A DNA stretch of 58,980 bases from Paenibacillus ehimensis NBRC 15659. GTDB lineage: Bacteria; Bacillota; Bacilli; Paenibacillales; NBRC-103111. The notes beneath the pieces were generated by a model. It ran no database searches, had not been told where the DNA came from, and worked only from the letters and a program-made list of their open reading frames with translations. Shown here one piece after another: positions 46,842 to 55,114 of the stretch. The position numbers and the translations under genes are program-made. The stretch spans positions 1 through 58,980 of the forward strand of contig NZ_BILX01000040.1 in assembly GCF_004000785.1 (NCBI RefSeq), in the 5' to 3' direction. The number at the start of each line of letters is the position of its first letter. Position 1 is the stretch's first letter.

Positions 46842-47198
46842 ATGGACCCAATTTCAAACGAAGAGGAATGCATGGCTTCCGTAGAGGAGGTGCTGCACAT
46901 TTTCGGAGGAAAATGGTCGTTCCTGGTCCTCCGTCAACTGTTTAAAGGTCCGCAGCGGTTCAATCAATTGCGCCGGAATCTGGACCATATCAGCACCAAA
47001 TCGCTGACCGATATTTTGCGTCATCTGGAGGAGCATGAGATTATTCGTCGTCAAGTGTTTCCTACGGTACCGGTAACCGTCGAATATTCCTTAACGGAGA
47101 AAGGCAAAGACTTTCAAACCATACTTGTGGAAATGGGAAATTGGGCAAGAAAATGGGGAAAGCCGCGCGGCATCGACCTTTCCGAACAGCTGGAGTAA
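46842..47198 (+). CDS. HxlR-family transcription regulator
   Basis: A winged helix-turn-helix protein of 118 residues. The family hallmark IFGGKWSFLVLRQLFKGPQRF follows an N-terminal Cys (EEECMASVEEVL, residue 10). In HypR of Bacillus an equivalent Cys senses disulfide or hypochlorite stress, so this protein may react to electrophiles, though that is inference. The wing reads VPVTVEYSLTEKGKDF. AAGGAGGTGATCG precedes the ATG. Targets unknown; the next gene yfkAB has a palindrome in front of it. Confidence 0.9.
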   Translation: MDPISNEEECMASVEEVLHIFGGKWSFLVLRQLFKGPQRFNQLRRNLDHISTKSLTDILRHLEEHEIIRRQVFPTVPVTVEYSLTEKGKDFQTILVEMGNWARKWGKPRGIDLSEQLE

Positions 47199-47232
47199 GG
47201 TGCGGCGCGATAGGACGTCGGTTTTCTTTTCA

Positions 47233-47245
47233 ATCGTATTACGAT
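47233..47245. promoter_or_regulatory. 13-bp palindrome ATCGTA-T-TACGAT
   Basis: A perfect 6-1-6 palindrome between the hxlR-family gene and yfkAB, close to a possible -10. It could be the HxlR operator. Confidence 0.3.
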
Positions 47246-47308
47246 ACAATGGGTAATATATTATTGTTAGATTTTACTTTTTAAAGAAGTCAGGTGTGAA
47301 AAAACAAC

Positions 47309-48445
47309 ATGTCCGATCGCTTAATCGTCAACGACTTGCCTGTATTGCCCCAGATAACGCCCGAATACGATCCGTGGGACCCGCTGCGCTCGCTGCAATC
47401 GCATAGCGAACACCGATTGACGAGCGTCGAGCTGACGGTGACGAATTTATGCAACATGCGCTGCGAGCATTGCGCCGTCGGCGAATCGCTCTTGGTATCG
47501 GAAGGACCGCGCATCCCGCTGAATGTCATTTTGAAACGGCTGGACGAAGTCGAGGACTTGGAGACGATCAGCATCACCGGCGGGGAGCCGAGCTATCACG
47601 AGCAGACGGTGCGCGAATATATTGTCCCCCTGCTTCGCTACGCCAGGGAGCGCGGAGTTCGTTCGCAGATAAATTCCAACGTGACGCTGGACCTTTCGCG
47701 GTACGAAGCGATGGCGCCTTATCTCGACGTCATGCATATTTCGTTCAACTATTTGAACGCCGACGATTTCTACGAAGTCGGGTTCGTACGGACAGACCGA
47801 AGAGTATCCGCCACGACGGCGGCTAAATTATATGAACGGATGGTTGAGAATGCGAAAGCGCTCGCGAGCGGCGGGATGTTCGTTTCGGCGGAATCGATGA
47901 TCAATTACCGGACCCACGGGAAGCTGAGCGGTATCCATCAGTTGATTCGGGAGATGGGATGCCGCCGCCATGAGGTGCATCCGATGTATCCAAGCGCTTT
48001 CGCTTCCAATTTACCGGTGTTGACGCTGGATCAGACGCGGGCTGCGATTCATCGGCTGCTCGACGACCGCGATCGCGATTTGTGGATGCTGTTCGGCACG
48101 CTGCCTTTCTATGCTTGCAGCCCGCTGGAGGAGGACAGGGAGCTGGTTACCCGCCTTCGCCGCGAGCCGAACGTGACCGTGCGCAACGATCCCGACGGCC
48201 GCAACCGCCTCAACGTGAACCTGTTCACGGGCGACGTTTTCGTCACCGACTTTGCGGACGTGCCGGCGCTCGGGAACATTCATGCGGACCGGCTCGATCA
48301 AGTATTCGCGCGCTGGAAAGATCATCGCCTGAGCAAGACCGTGAGCTGCCATTGTCCGGCTGCAAACTGCTGCGGACCGAATCTTCTGGTCGTCGATACG
48401 TATTATAAAGACGTCGATTTCGGCCAGCGGAAAGCGCTTGTGTAA
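47309..48445 (+). CDS. yfkAB: Radical SAM/CxCxxxxC motif protein YfkAB
   Basis: Radical SAM protein of 378 residues. The cluster motif is CNMRCEHC (CxxxCxxC), followed by TISITGGEPSYHEQ. The C-terminus holds CHCPAANC, the CxCxxxxC motif that defines this family in Bacillales, next to CGPNLLVVDTYYKDVDF. The family's reaction is not known to me. It lies behind the hxlR-family gene, but with a separate leader of about 110 bases. No obvious ribosome site is visible before the ATG, though AAGTCAGGTGTG may serve. Confidence 0.9.
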   Translation: MSDRLIVNDLPVLPQITPEYDPWDPLRSLQSHSEHRLTSVELTVTNLCNMRCEHCAVGESLLVSEGPRIPLNVILKRLDEVEDLETISITGGEPSYHEQTVREYIVPLLRYARERGVRSQINSNVTLDLSRYEAMAPYLDVMHISFNYLNADDFYEVGFVRTDRRVSATTAAKLYERMVENAKALASGGMFVSAESMINYRTHGKLSGIHQLIREMGCRRHEVHPMYPSAFASNLPVLTLDQTRAAIHRLLDDRDRDLWMLFGTLPFYACSPLEEDRELVTRLRREPNVTVRNDPDGRNRLNVNLFTGDVFVTDFADVPALGNIHADRLDQVFARWKDHRLSKTVSCHCPAANCCGPNLLVVDTYYKDVDFGQRKALV

Positions 48446-48491
48446 TTCGGCCATTATCCCATTTTACTTTTGCAAAGGAGACTGATCCTTC

Positions 48492-49859
48492 TTGGAAAGT
48501 CACAGTACAGGGTTCGATTTCGGATTAATTTCGCTTAATCTTTTACTGGTCGTGTTTTTGGTGCTGCTGAACGGTTTTTTTGTTGCAGCGGAGTTTGCAT
48601 TGGTGAAGGTCCGGGCTACGCGCCTGCAGCAGCTGGAGAGCGAGGGAAACCCGAAAGCCAGGTATGCGCTTGCCGTAACCAAAAAGCTGGACGCTTACCT
48701 TTCTTCCACGCAGCTCGGCATTACGCTGGCGTCGCTGGGGCTCGGATGGGTAGGAGAACCGGCCGTCTCGCATCTGATCGTTGAGCCGGCTCTGGCAGCA
48801 TTCGGACTCGGGGGAGCTTGGTATGCCAATGCCTTGTCGTTTGCGATCGGATTCGCCGTGATCACCTTCATGCATATCGTGCTCGGCGAGCTTGCGCCCA
48901 AATCCATGGCTATTCAGAAATCGGAAGCAACCTCTCTATGGCTGTCGGCTCCTTTAATGCTGTTTTACAAAATCTTTTATCCGGCGATCTGGCTGCTGAA
49001 CGGCGCCGCGAACAAGCTCTTGAAGCTGGTTGGGATTCAGCCTGCTACCGAGCAAGAAGCCCATACGGAAGAAGAAATTCGGATTTTGATGAACCAGAGC
49101 GCCCGCAGCGGTCATATCGACAAGGACGAACTGGCGCTATTCGATAATATATTTGAGTTCTCCGATCGGGTCGCGAGGGAAATTATGCTGCCCCGGACCG
49201 ATATGGATTGTTTGTTTACCGAGCTCAGTTTTGAGGAAAACTTAAAAATCGTCTATGAAACGAAGCATACGCGCTATCCGGTGGCCACGGACGATAAGGA
49301 TGAGATCATCGGATTTGTCCATATGTCGGACTTGCTCACTTGCGATCCGGACAAGAAGCACGATATCAAAGAGTTCTTGCGTCCGGTGCTCATGGTGCCC
49401 GAATCGATGGAAATCAGCCACGTGCTGCGGCTTATGCAGAAGAAACGTTCCCAGCTCGCCGTCGTGATCGACGAATACGGCGGAACGGCGGGATTGATTA
49501 CGACCGAAGACATTCTGGAGGAAATCGTCGGCGAGATTCACGACGAATTCGACGAGACGGAGCGGCCCGAAGTGGAGAAGATCGGCGATGCCTACTCCGT
49601 TGACGGACGCGTGCTTCTGGAGGATCTTGACGACCGGCTTGCCCTCGGGATCGAGGACGATGAGGTGGATTCGATCGGAGGCTGGCTGTTCAAGCAGCTG
49701 GAAGGCTCCGTCTCCAAAGGCAGACGGCTGGAGCAGAACGGCTTCTTGTTCGAAATTACGGAGGTCGAGCGATTGCGTATTTTGCGTGTGAAAATTCAGC
49801 CTGTTGAAAAACAGCCCGTTTCGGGTCCGCTAGCCGGTCAAAACCATCCTGACGAATAG
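48492..49859 (+). CDS. CNNM/CBS-domain membrane protein (hemolysin C/CorC type)
   Basis: A membrane protein of 455 residues. Residues 1-200 are the CNNM domain with four membrane helices (LNGFFVAAEFALVKVRATRL). Then come two CBS domains (REIMLPRTDMDCLF, RSQLAVVIDEYGGTAGLITT) and a CorC/HlyC domain (DAYSVDGRVLLEDLDDRLAL). Proteins of this group move or control magnesium/cobalt; the hemolysin name is historical. The start is a TTG (48492) with AAAGGAG 11 bases upstream. Confidence 0.9.
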   Translation: MESHSTGFDFGLISLNLLLVVFLVLLNGFFVAAEFALVKVRATRLQQLESEGNPKARYALAVTKKLDAYLSSTQLGITLASLGLGWVGEPAVSHLIVEPALAAFGLGGAWYANALSFAIGFAVITFMHIVLGELAPKSMAIQKSEATSLWLSAPLMLFYKIFYPAIWLLNGAANKLLKLVGIQPATEQEAHTEEEIRILMNQSARSGHIDKDELALFDNIFEFSDRVAREIMLPRTDMDCLFTELSFEENLKIVYETKHTRYPVATDDKDEIIGFVHMSDLLTCDPDKKHDIKEFLRPVLMVPESMEISHVLRLMQKKRSQLAVVIDEYGGTAGLITTEDILEEIVGEIHDEFDETERPEVEKIGDAYSVDGRVLLEDLDDRLALGIEDDEVDSIGGWLFKQLEGSVSKGRRLEQNGFLFEITEVERLRILRVKIQPVEKQPVSGPLAGQNHPDE

Positions 49860-49874
49860 GGGGGTACCCGTTCG

Positions 49875-50924
49875 ATGTCGCTTAAAACGATCGTTTTTTG
49901 CGTGCTTGGCGCCGTGCTTTTGTACGGAATGTTCACCATCGGCTTCCCATTTTTGCTTGCCATGTTGATTGCCCTGTTGCTCGAACCGATCGTTCTGCTG
50001 CTGACACGAATATTCCGCGGCGGTCGCGTGCCGGTTTCCGCCGTAGTCTGTACTCTTTTTACCGGCTCGGTGCTTGGTTTCGTTTATCTGATCGGCTTCA
50101 AAATCGTCACGGAGCTCATTCAATTCTGGAAGAACGCTTCCGTGTATTTGAGCGACGCCAAGCTGTTTATTGAAGATTCGTCGGCAAGGACCCGATTGTT
50201 CTATAAGCTGCTGCCGTACGACGTTGCCGAGCAGGTGCAGCGCTACGTGGAAACGGGAGCCGGGATGCTTACGGAAAACTTGAAAAGCATCGTAGCCGCC
50301 ATCTCCAGCTATTTTCTCGACGTGGCCAAAACGATTCCGAATTTGTTCGTGTTTTTCGTCGTGTTCGTGATCGGTCTTTACTTGATTTCGTTCAGTCTGC
50401 CGAAGCTGCATCAGTCGTTTCTGAACCTGTTCGAGACCCAGTCGAGACCGAAGGTGGCTGCGGTGCTGAGCGATCTGCGCCGGGCTATTATCGGCTTCCT
50501 GTTCGCGCAGTTGCTGATCAGCCTGCTAACGTATATGGTGACCTTGGTCGGCTTGCTTGTTCTGAATGTCGAATATCCGCTTGCCGTAGCGCTTCTGATC
50601 GTGCTGGTGGATATTTTGCCGGTGCTTGGGACGAGCGCCGTGCTCGTTCCGTGGGCGGGGTACAGCATGCTCGCGGGAGATATGCGGCTCGGCATCGGAC
50701 TGATCGTCCTGCTGCTCGTCATCATGGTGTTCCGGCGCCTGATCGAACCGAAAATTATCGGCGACGCCGTCGGGATCAATGCTTTGGCGGCATTGGTCAG
50801 CATGTATGTTGGCTTCCAGCTGGCCGGAGTGATCGGTCTCATTCTGGGGCCCGTGCTCATCATCGTGTACCAGGCGCTTCGCCGGGTCGGTCTGCTTAAA
50901 ATCAATATCAAGCTGGAACAGTAA
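49875..50924 (+). CDS. ytvI: Sporulation integral membrane protein YtvI
   Basis: AI-2E/YtvI-family membrane protein of 349 residues with about seven helices. Characteristic elements are FPFLLAMLIALLLEPIV near the start and VDILPVLGTSAVLVPWAGY and RRLIEPKIIGDAVGINALAA toward the end. YtvI is a sporulation protein of the forespore in Bacillus, which fits the nearby coat genes, although family membership alone does not prove it. It begins 16 bases after the CNNM/CBS gene and could be co-transcribed. Confidence 0.82.
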   Translation: MSLKTIVFCVLGAVLLYGMFTIGFPFLLAMLIALLLEPIVLLLTRIFRGGRVPVSAVVCTLFTGSVLGFVYLIGFKIVTELIQFWKNASVYLSDAKLFIEDSSARTRLFYKLLPYDVAEQVQRYVETGAGMLTENLKSIVAAISSYFLDVAKTIPNLFVFFVVFVIGLYLISFSLPKLHQSFLNLFETQSRPKVAAVLSDLRRAIIGFLFAQLLISLLTYMVTLVGLLVLNVEYPLAVALLIVLVDILPVLGTSAVLVPWAGYSMLAGDMRLGIGLIVLLLVIMVFRRLIEPKIIGDAVGINALAALVSMYVGFQLAGVIGLILGPVLIIVYQALRRVGLLKINIKLEQ

Positions 50925-50979
50925 CTATAACCATAAAATTTTGTCGTTCATACGGTCATAGATCAAAGGGGGAGAAGCA

Positions 50980-51864
50980 ATGCAGGCAGGTCTCAAGAAT
51001 GCCAAGCAGCATTCCAAATTAACGTTGCCCAAACTGGTAAAACGCGCCGTCTTTATTTTATTGGGGGCGGCGCTTGTCTCGGTCGGCTTGGAAAACTTTT
51101 TGGTGCCCAACAATATCATTGACGGGGGAATCGTGGGCATCTCGATTATTACCTCGCATTTGTCGGGTATTCCGATCGGCGTATTTCTCTTATTATTCAA
51201 CCTTCCGTTTTTGTTTATCGGGTACAAGCAAATCGGTAAAACGTTCGCGTTATCTACCTTATTTGCGGTTTCTCTGATGTCTGTCGGCACATGGCTGCTC
51301 CATCCGGTGCCTCCGCTGACGACCGATCCGCTGCTTGCAGCCGTGTTCGGGGGCATTATTCTCGGCATCGGCGTCGGCATGGTCATCCGTTCGGGCGGCT
51401 CGCTCGACGGCACGGAAATTATGGCGATTCTGTTCAGCAAGAAAACGCCGTTCTCGGTCGGCGAAGTGGTGATGTTTTTTAACCTGTTCATCCTGAGCAG
51501 CGCGGGCTTCGTGTTCGGATGGGATCACGCGATGTATTCGCTTATCGCTTATTACATAGCCTTCAAGCTGATCGACATTACGATCGAAGGCTTTGACGAA
51601 TCCAAATCCGTCTGGATCATCAGCGAGAACAGCCGCGAGCTCGGAGACGCCATCATGCACCGTTTGGGCCGCGGGGTCACGTATTTGCAAGGCGAAGGCG
51701 GATTTACCGGCGGCAATAAGCTGGTCATCTTCTGCGTCATCAACCGCTTGGAAGAAGCAAAGCTGAAGTCGATCGTCGAGGAGCTCGATCAAGCCGCGTT
51801 TCTGGCTGTCGGCAATATTCACGACGTGAAGGGCGGACGCTTTAAGAAAAAGGACATTCACTAA
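50980..51864 (+). CDS. YitT family membrane protein
   Basis: A protein of 294 residues with five or six membrane helices (LLGAALVSVGLENFLVPNN) and a soluble C-terminal DUF2179 domain (SKSVWIISENSRELGDAI, GVTYLQGEGGFTGGNK). Function of the family is not firmly known; several Bacillus paralogues exist. GGGGGAG lies 7 bases before the ATG. Confidence 0.9.
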   Translation: MQAGLKNAKQHSKLTLPKLVKRAVFILLGAALVSVGLENFLVPNNIIDGGIVGISIITSHLSGIPIGVFLLLFNLPFLFIGYKQIGKTFALSTLFAVSLMSVGTWLLHPVPPLTTDPLLAAVFGGIILGIGVGMVIRSGGSLDGTEIMAILFSKKTPFSVGEVVMFFNLFILSSAGFVFGWDHAMYSLIAYYIAFKLIDITIEGFDESKSVWIISENSRELGDAIMHRLGRGVTYLQGEGGFTGGNKLVIFCVINRLEEAKLKSIVEELDQAAFLAVGNIHDVKGGRFKKKDIH

Positions 51865-51868
51865 AAAG

Positions 51869-51951
51869 AAAAACCGTCACGGCCATTCGTTCGAAGGCAG
51901 GGAGCGCATCATGCACGCCTGCTTGGGACGAGGGCCGCGGACGGTTTTTTT
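51869..51951. terminator. Long hairpin terminator between the YitT and NlpC/P60 genes
   Basis: AAAAACCGTC (51869-51878) pairs with GACGGTTTTT (51940-51949), then CGGCC/GGCCG and GCAGG/CCTGC continue inside. It fills the whole gap between two convergent genes and has T-runs on both strands. Confidence 0.8.
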
Positions 51952-51975
51952 GTAGCGAAAAAGGAGTCGCTGCGA

Positions 51976-52665
51976 TCAATAGTAGCGGCGGGCGCCGAGG
52001 TATTTGGGGCCCCAGTAGCTGCTGTCCAGCTTTTGTATGGCGATGCCGGCGGAGCGGGTGGCGGAGATGAACTCGCCGTTGCCCATATAAATGCCGACAT
52101 GGGAGACGACGCCGGGCTCGTTCAAGCCGAACAATACCCAGTCGCCGGGCATCAGACGATCCCGGTCAACCGCAAAGCCCATACCGGCCATGACGGACGA
52201 GCTGGTCCGGGGCATGGGGACTCCTTGCTTCGACAGCAAGTAATAGATAAAACCGGAGCAATCGAAGCCGGCAGGCGTGCTTCCGCCCCACGCGTAGGGC
52301 GTGCCTATGTATCGTTTTGCATCTGCGAGGATGGATTTCTTCACAAGTGCACGGGACAGCGCGGTCCGCGTCGTTCCGTCAGCGGCCCCGGTCATCGGCA
52401 GACTGTAGGCTTGCTGGAAGGCCCGGACGGCCTGCACCGTATACTGGCCGTAATAGCCTGTAGCATTCGGGTAGGTGAAATAGCCAAGCGATCGAAGATT
52501 GTGCTGCAATTCCGTTACCGCCGTTCCGGATATGCCTTGGGACAGGACGGTCGGGGTTTGCGCGGCAGCCGAGTAAGTCGAATCCGGGAGGACGGAGGGG
52601 ACTGCGATCAGGCAAGAAGCGGTGACCGTCAGCAGCCATCTTTTTGAAAACGTTTTCTTTGACAA
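51976..52665 (-). CDS. Secreted NlpC/P60 peptidoglycan hydrolase with peptidoglycan-binding domain
   Basis: A secreted protein of 229 residues. A signal peptide (about 1-33) is followed by a peptidoglycan-binding domain (GTAVTELQHNLRSLGYFTY, AVRAFQQAYSLP) and an NlpC/P60 domain with the catalytic Cys in GFDCSGFIYYLL, His in SHVGIYMGNGEFI and the final His-equivalent region near SSYWGPKYLG. It cuts peptidoglycan peptides outside the cell and could act in spore or vegetative wall turnover. The start is a TTG (52665) with AAGGAG ahead of it. Confidence 0.88.
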   Translation of the reverse strand: MSKKTFSKRWLLTVTASCLIAVPSVLPDSTYSAAAQTPTVLSQGISGTAVTELQHNLRSLGYFTYPNATGYYGQYTVQAVRAFQQAYSLPMTGAADGTTRTALSRALVKKSILADAKRYIGTPYAWGGSTPAGFDCSGFIYYLLSKQGVPMPRTSSSVMAGMGFAVDRDRLMPGDWVLFGLNEPGVVSHVGIYMGNGEFISATRSAGIAIQKLDSSYWGPKYLGARRYY

Positions 52666-52724
52666 AACACTTCAGCTCCTTTTTCCTTCTGCAGGGGGCA
52701 GATGAAGTTGTTGTCATTTTATAC

Positions 52725-52754
52725 GCATAATGGACGAGCGGCAATGTATAAATA
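52725..52754 (+). promoter_or_regulatory. Possible SigE promoter of cotJ
   Basis: GCATAAT (52725-52731) resembles the -35 of sigma-E promoters, and TATAAATA (52747-52754) after 15 bases is a weak -10. The cotJ operon is under sigma E in Bacillus, so a promoter of this kind is expected here; the match is imperfect. Confidence 0.3.
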
Positions 52755-52786
52755 TTGGTAGATTGCTAAAGGAGGCATTTCCGGCC

Positions 52787-52990
52787 ATGGATCTTGAGAA
52801 AGAATGGTATCCGTATGTCAGCCCCTTCGACCCTTGTCCGCCGATTACGGTTAAGACCTTTGTTATTCCGCCAAATCTGTATATTCAGTTTCAACCGCCG
52901 CAGCTTCCCCAATATCCCCCGCTTCAAGCGCTCCGGTGCGGTACGCTCTGGCCTGCGCTGTATAGTCCTTACGAAGCCAAATATTACTGA
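52787..52990 (+). CDS. cotJA: Spore coat associated protein CotJA
   Basis: A short protein of 67 residues, Pro- and Tyr-rich (WYPYVSPFDPCPPITVKTF, QFQPPQLPQYPPLQALRCG), matching the CotJA family. It takes part in assembly of the spore coat together with CotJC. The ATG at 52787 lies 11 bases after AAAGGAGG; the longer in-frame start at 52730 is not used. First gene of cotJA-cotJB-cotJC. Confidence 0.92.
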   Translation: MDLEKEWYPYVSPFDPCPPITVKTFVIPPNLYIQFQPPQLPQYPPLQALRCGTLWPALYSPYEAKYY

Positions 52991-53010
52991 AAGGACAGGA
53001 GGTGAACGGC

Positions 53011-53274
53011 ATGAAACAACCGCTGCCCCCCCACTACTACACGCTGTTGGAGGAACTGCAAGCGATCGATTTCGTGCTGGTGGAGCTGACGCTCTATCTG
53101 GATACGCACCCCAATGACGCCCAGGCGTTGGAGCAGTTTAACCAGCATGCCCAGCAGCGCCAGCTTTTGGCCCAACGGTACGAGTCCGAATTCGGTCCGC
53201 TTATGCAGTTTGGTCGCAGCTTTTCGGGCTATCCGTGGCAATGGTGGGAACCGCCGTGGCCGTGGCAGGTCTGA
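53011..53274 (+). CDS. cotJB: Spore coat protein CotJB
   Basis: A small protein of 87 residues: LLEELQAIDFVLVELTLYLD, TLYLDTHPNDAQALEQFNQ and a Trp/Pro-rich end (WQWWEPPWPWQ), as in CotJB. It belongs to the same coat operon. AGGAGGTG lies 8 bases before the ATG at 53011; the GTG at 53002 is part of that site. Confidence 0.92.
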   Translation: MKQPLPPHYYTLLEELQAIDFVLVELTLYLDTHPNDAQALEQFNQHAQQRQLLAQRYESEFGPLMQFGRSFSGYPWQWWEPPWPWQV

Positions 53275-53307
53275 TTCAAAGCGGAACCAGGAGAGGAGAC
53301 TTGAGCG

Positions 53308-53877
53308 ATGTGGATTTATGAGAAAAAGCTGCAGTACCCGGTCAGGGTCAGCAAGTGCGACCCGCACATGGCAAAGCTGCTGATCGAGCAGTACGGCGGT
53401 GCGGACGGCGAGCTGGCGGCGGCGCTGCGGTATTTGAATCAGCGGTATACGATACCGGATAAAGTGATCGGGCTTTTAACGGACATCGGGACGGAGGAGT
53501 TAGCCCATCTGGAAATGATCGCCACCATGGTCTATAAGCTGACGAAAGACGCCACGACGGAACAGTTGAAGGCCGCGGGGCTAGACGAGCATTACGTGAA
53601 TCACGATAAGGCGCTGTTTTACCACAACGCTGCGGGTGTGCCTTGGACGGCTGCCTACATTCAAGCAAAAGGCGATCCGATTGCCGACCTGTACGAAGAC
53701 ATCGCCGCGGAGGAAAAAGCGCGCGCCACCTACCAATGGCTGATCGACATGACGGACGATCCGGATCTGCAGGACGGTCTGAAGTTTTTGCGAGAGCGCG
53801 AAGTTATTCATTCGCTTCGCTTCCGCGAAGCGGTGGAGATTTTGAAGGGGGAGCAGGGAGCGAAAAAGGTGTTTTAA
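53308..53877 (+). CDS. cotJC: Spore coat protein CotJC (manganese-catalase fold)
   Basis: A protein of 189 residues with the ferritin-like four-helix fold of manganese catalases. Metal-binding Glu and His positions appear in GTEELAHLEMIATM and in EEKARATYQ and REVIHSLRF. In Bacillus CotJC is a spore coat protein; whether it has catalase activity is a family question. GGAGAGG precedes the ATG. The 9-bp stem terminator starts 3 bases after the stop. Confidence 0.94.
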   Translation: MWIYEKKLQYPVRVSKCDPHMAKLLIEQYGGADGELAAALRYLNQRYTIPDKVIGLLTDIGTEELAHLEMIATMVYKLTKDATTEQLKAAGLDEHYVNHDKALFYHNAAGVPWTAAYIQAKGDPIADLYEDIAAEEKARATYQWLIDMTDDPDLQDGLKFLREREVIHSLRFREAVEILKGEQGAKKVF

Positions 53878-53880
53878 GCG

Positions 53881-53920
53881 AACAGGGCAGCCTATCTTGG
53901 CGTGCCCTGTTGTAATTTTT
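53881..53920 (+). terminator. Terminator of cotJ
   Basis: AACAGGGCA (53881-53889) pairs perfectly with TGCCCTGTT (53903-53911), then GTAATTTTT. Confidence 0.85.
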
Positions 53921-54213
53921 CGATTAAATGCCCGAATTCTTCGAATAAGTCCGGATTATCCCGAATGATCCAACGCTTGAATGCCGTAAATGGGATGATG
54001 GTCTTAGGTGCAATTCAATCTGTCTAATAAGCTCCTTTTTGGAATCGTGATCTTCGGGGCCTTCCAATTCATAGTACTTTTTCAAAATATCTTGAAAGCG
54101 ATACAGTTCATCAAGCAGTCTGCTTTTAAGTTATCATCATATTTGGCACCTTTTATGTTGTTACAATGACCGCAAGCATAGAATTTCCACTGAGTCACCC
54201 TGCATCGTTTCAT
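53892..54213 (-). pseudogene. Frameshifted HNH-nuclease-like gene remnant
   Basis: The 427-base gap between cotJC and the HAD gene holds an eroded minus-strand gene in three frames. The first piece starts at ATG 54213 and reads MKRCRVTQWKFYACGHCNN, then IKGAKYDDNLK, with CxxC typical of zinc-bearing HNH endonucleases. The second is LLDELYRFQDILKKYYELEG. The third is AFKRWIIRDNPDLFEEFGHL, then IEKLQQGTPR, ending at TAG 53892. Joined they would make a helical C-terminal part of such a nuclease, as in defence or mobile-element enzymes. At least two frameshifts separate the pieces, so it is not functional. The 3' end overlaps the cotJ terminator. Confidence 0.65.
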
Positions 54214-54304
54214 GAAAGCGAGTGATTCCTCCGTTTGACAATCTGTGACAATCGTGGTTCTATAAGACGTGATATGCTTATGCGGATGTCAGGAGGAGAA
54301 GGGA

Positions 54305-54985
54305 ATGTCGACGAACAAAAGAACACCGGAAGCGATGATCTTCGATTTGGACGGGACGCTGTTTCAGACGGAAACGCTGCTCCTGCCGGCTTACCACGCC
54401 ACATTCGAACAGCTTCGTGCGGAAGGGCTGTTTCAAGGGGAAACGCCGGATGAGAAATACATATTGAGCGGACTTGGCATGCTGCTGGAGCATATATGGC
54501 AGCTGGTGATGCCGGATGCCGATGTGACGGTTCACCGCCGGGCGGACGAGCTATTGCTGAAGCTGCAAGTGGAGGCGATGGCGCGCGGCGAAGGCAAGCT
54601 GTATGAAGGCGTTGCCGACACGCTGAGGGAGCTGCGCCGGAGAGGCGTGCGGCTGTTCATTGCCAGCAACGGCCTGGAGGCTTATGTCAAAGGCGTCATC
54701 CGCCATCAAGGGCTTGAGCCGCTGTTTGAACCCGGAGGCTTGTACAGCGCAGGGGAATATGCGACCCGCTCCAAGGTGGATCTCGTGCGGCAGCTTCTGG
54801 ACAAGTACGGCATCGAACACGCCTGGATGGTCGGCGACCGTTCATCGGATGTCGAGGCGGGACATGCGAACGGGCTGTTCGTGGTCGGCTGCGATTATGC
54901 GGGGTTCCGCAAAGAGGGAGAGCTGGATCAAGCCGACGTCTGCATCGCGGATTTCCGCGACCTTCCGGCATTGCTCGAAGCGTAA
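54305..54985 (+). CDS. HAD-superfamily phosphatase
   Basis: A cytoplasmic phosphatase of 226 residues, probably phosphoglycolate-phosphatase-like. The motifs are MIFDLDGTLFQTE (nucleophile Asp), LFIASNG, Lys in TRSKVDLV and MVGDRSSDVEAG. The cap domain lies between residues 20 and 100. The ATG at 54305 follows GGAGGAG; the extension to 54269 has no site. Substrate unknown. A strong terminator follows. Confidence 0.9.
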   Translation: MSTNKRTPEAMIFDLDGTLFQTETLLLPAYHATFEQLRAEGLFQGETPDEKYILSGLGMLLEHIWQLVMPDADVTVHRRADELLLKLQVEAMARGEGKLYEGVADTLRELRRRGVRLFIASNGLEAYVKGVIRHQGLEPLFEPGGLYSAGEYATRSKVDLVRQLLDKYGIEHAWMVGDRSSDVEAGHANGLFVVGCDYAGFRKEGELDQADVCIADFRDLPALLEA

Positions 54986-55040
54986 AGGAGCGGAAAACTT
55001 ATTATTTGAAGTTTCGGACCCGGATTTGCCGGCGGAGCAC

Positions 55041-55071
55041 AAAAACATCGATGACGCATCGGTGTTTTTTT
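55041..55071 (+). terminator. Terminator after the HAD gene
   Basis: AAAACATCGATG (55042-55053) pairs with CATCGGTGTTTT (55057-55068), one G-T wobble, with a T-run. Confidence 0.85.
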
Positions 55072-55114
55072 ATGGACAAAAACCGGGATCCGCCAAAAAG
55101 AAAAGACCGCTGCA

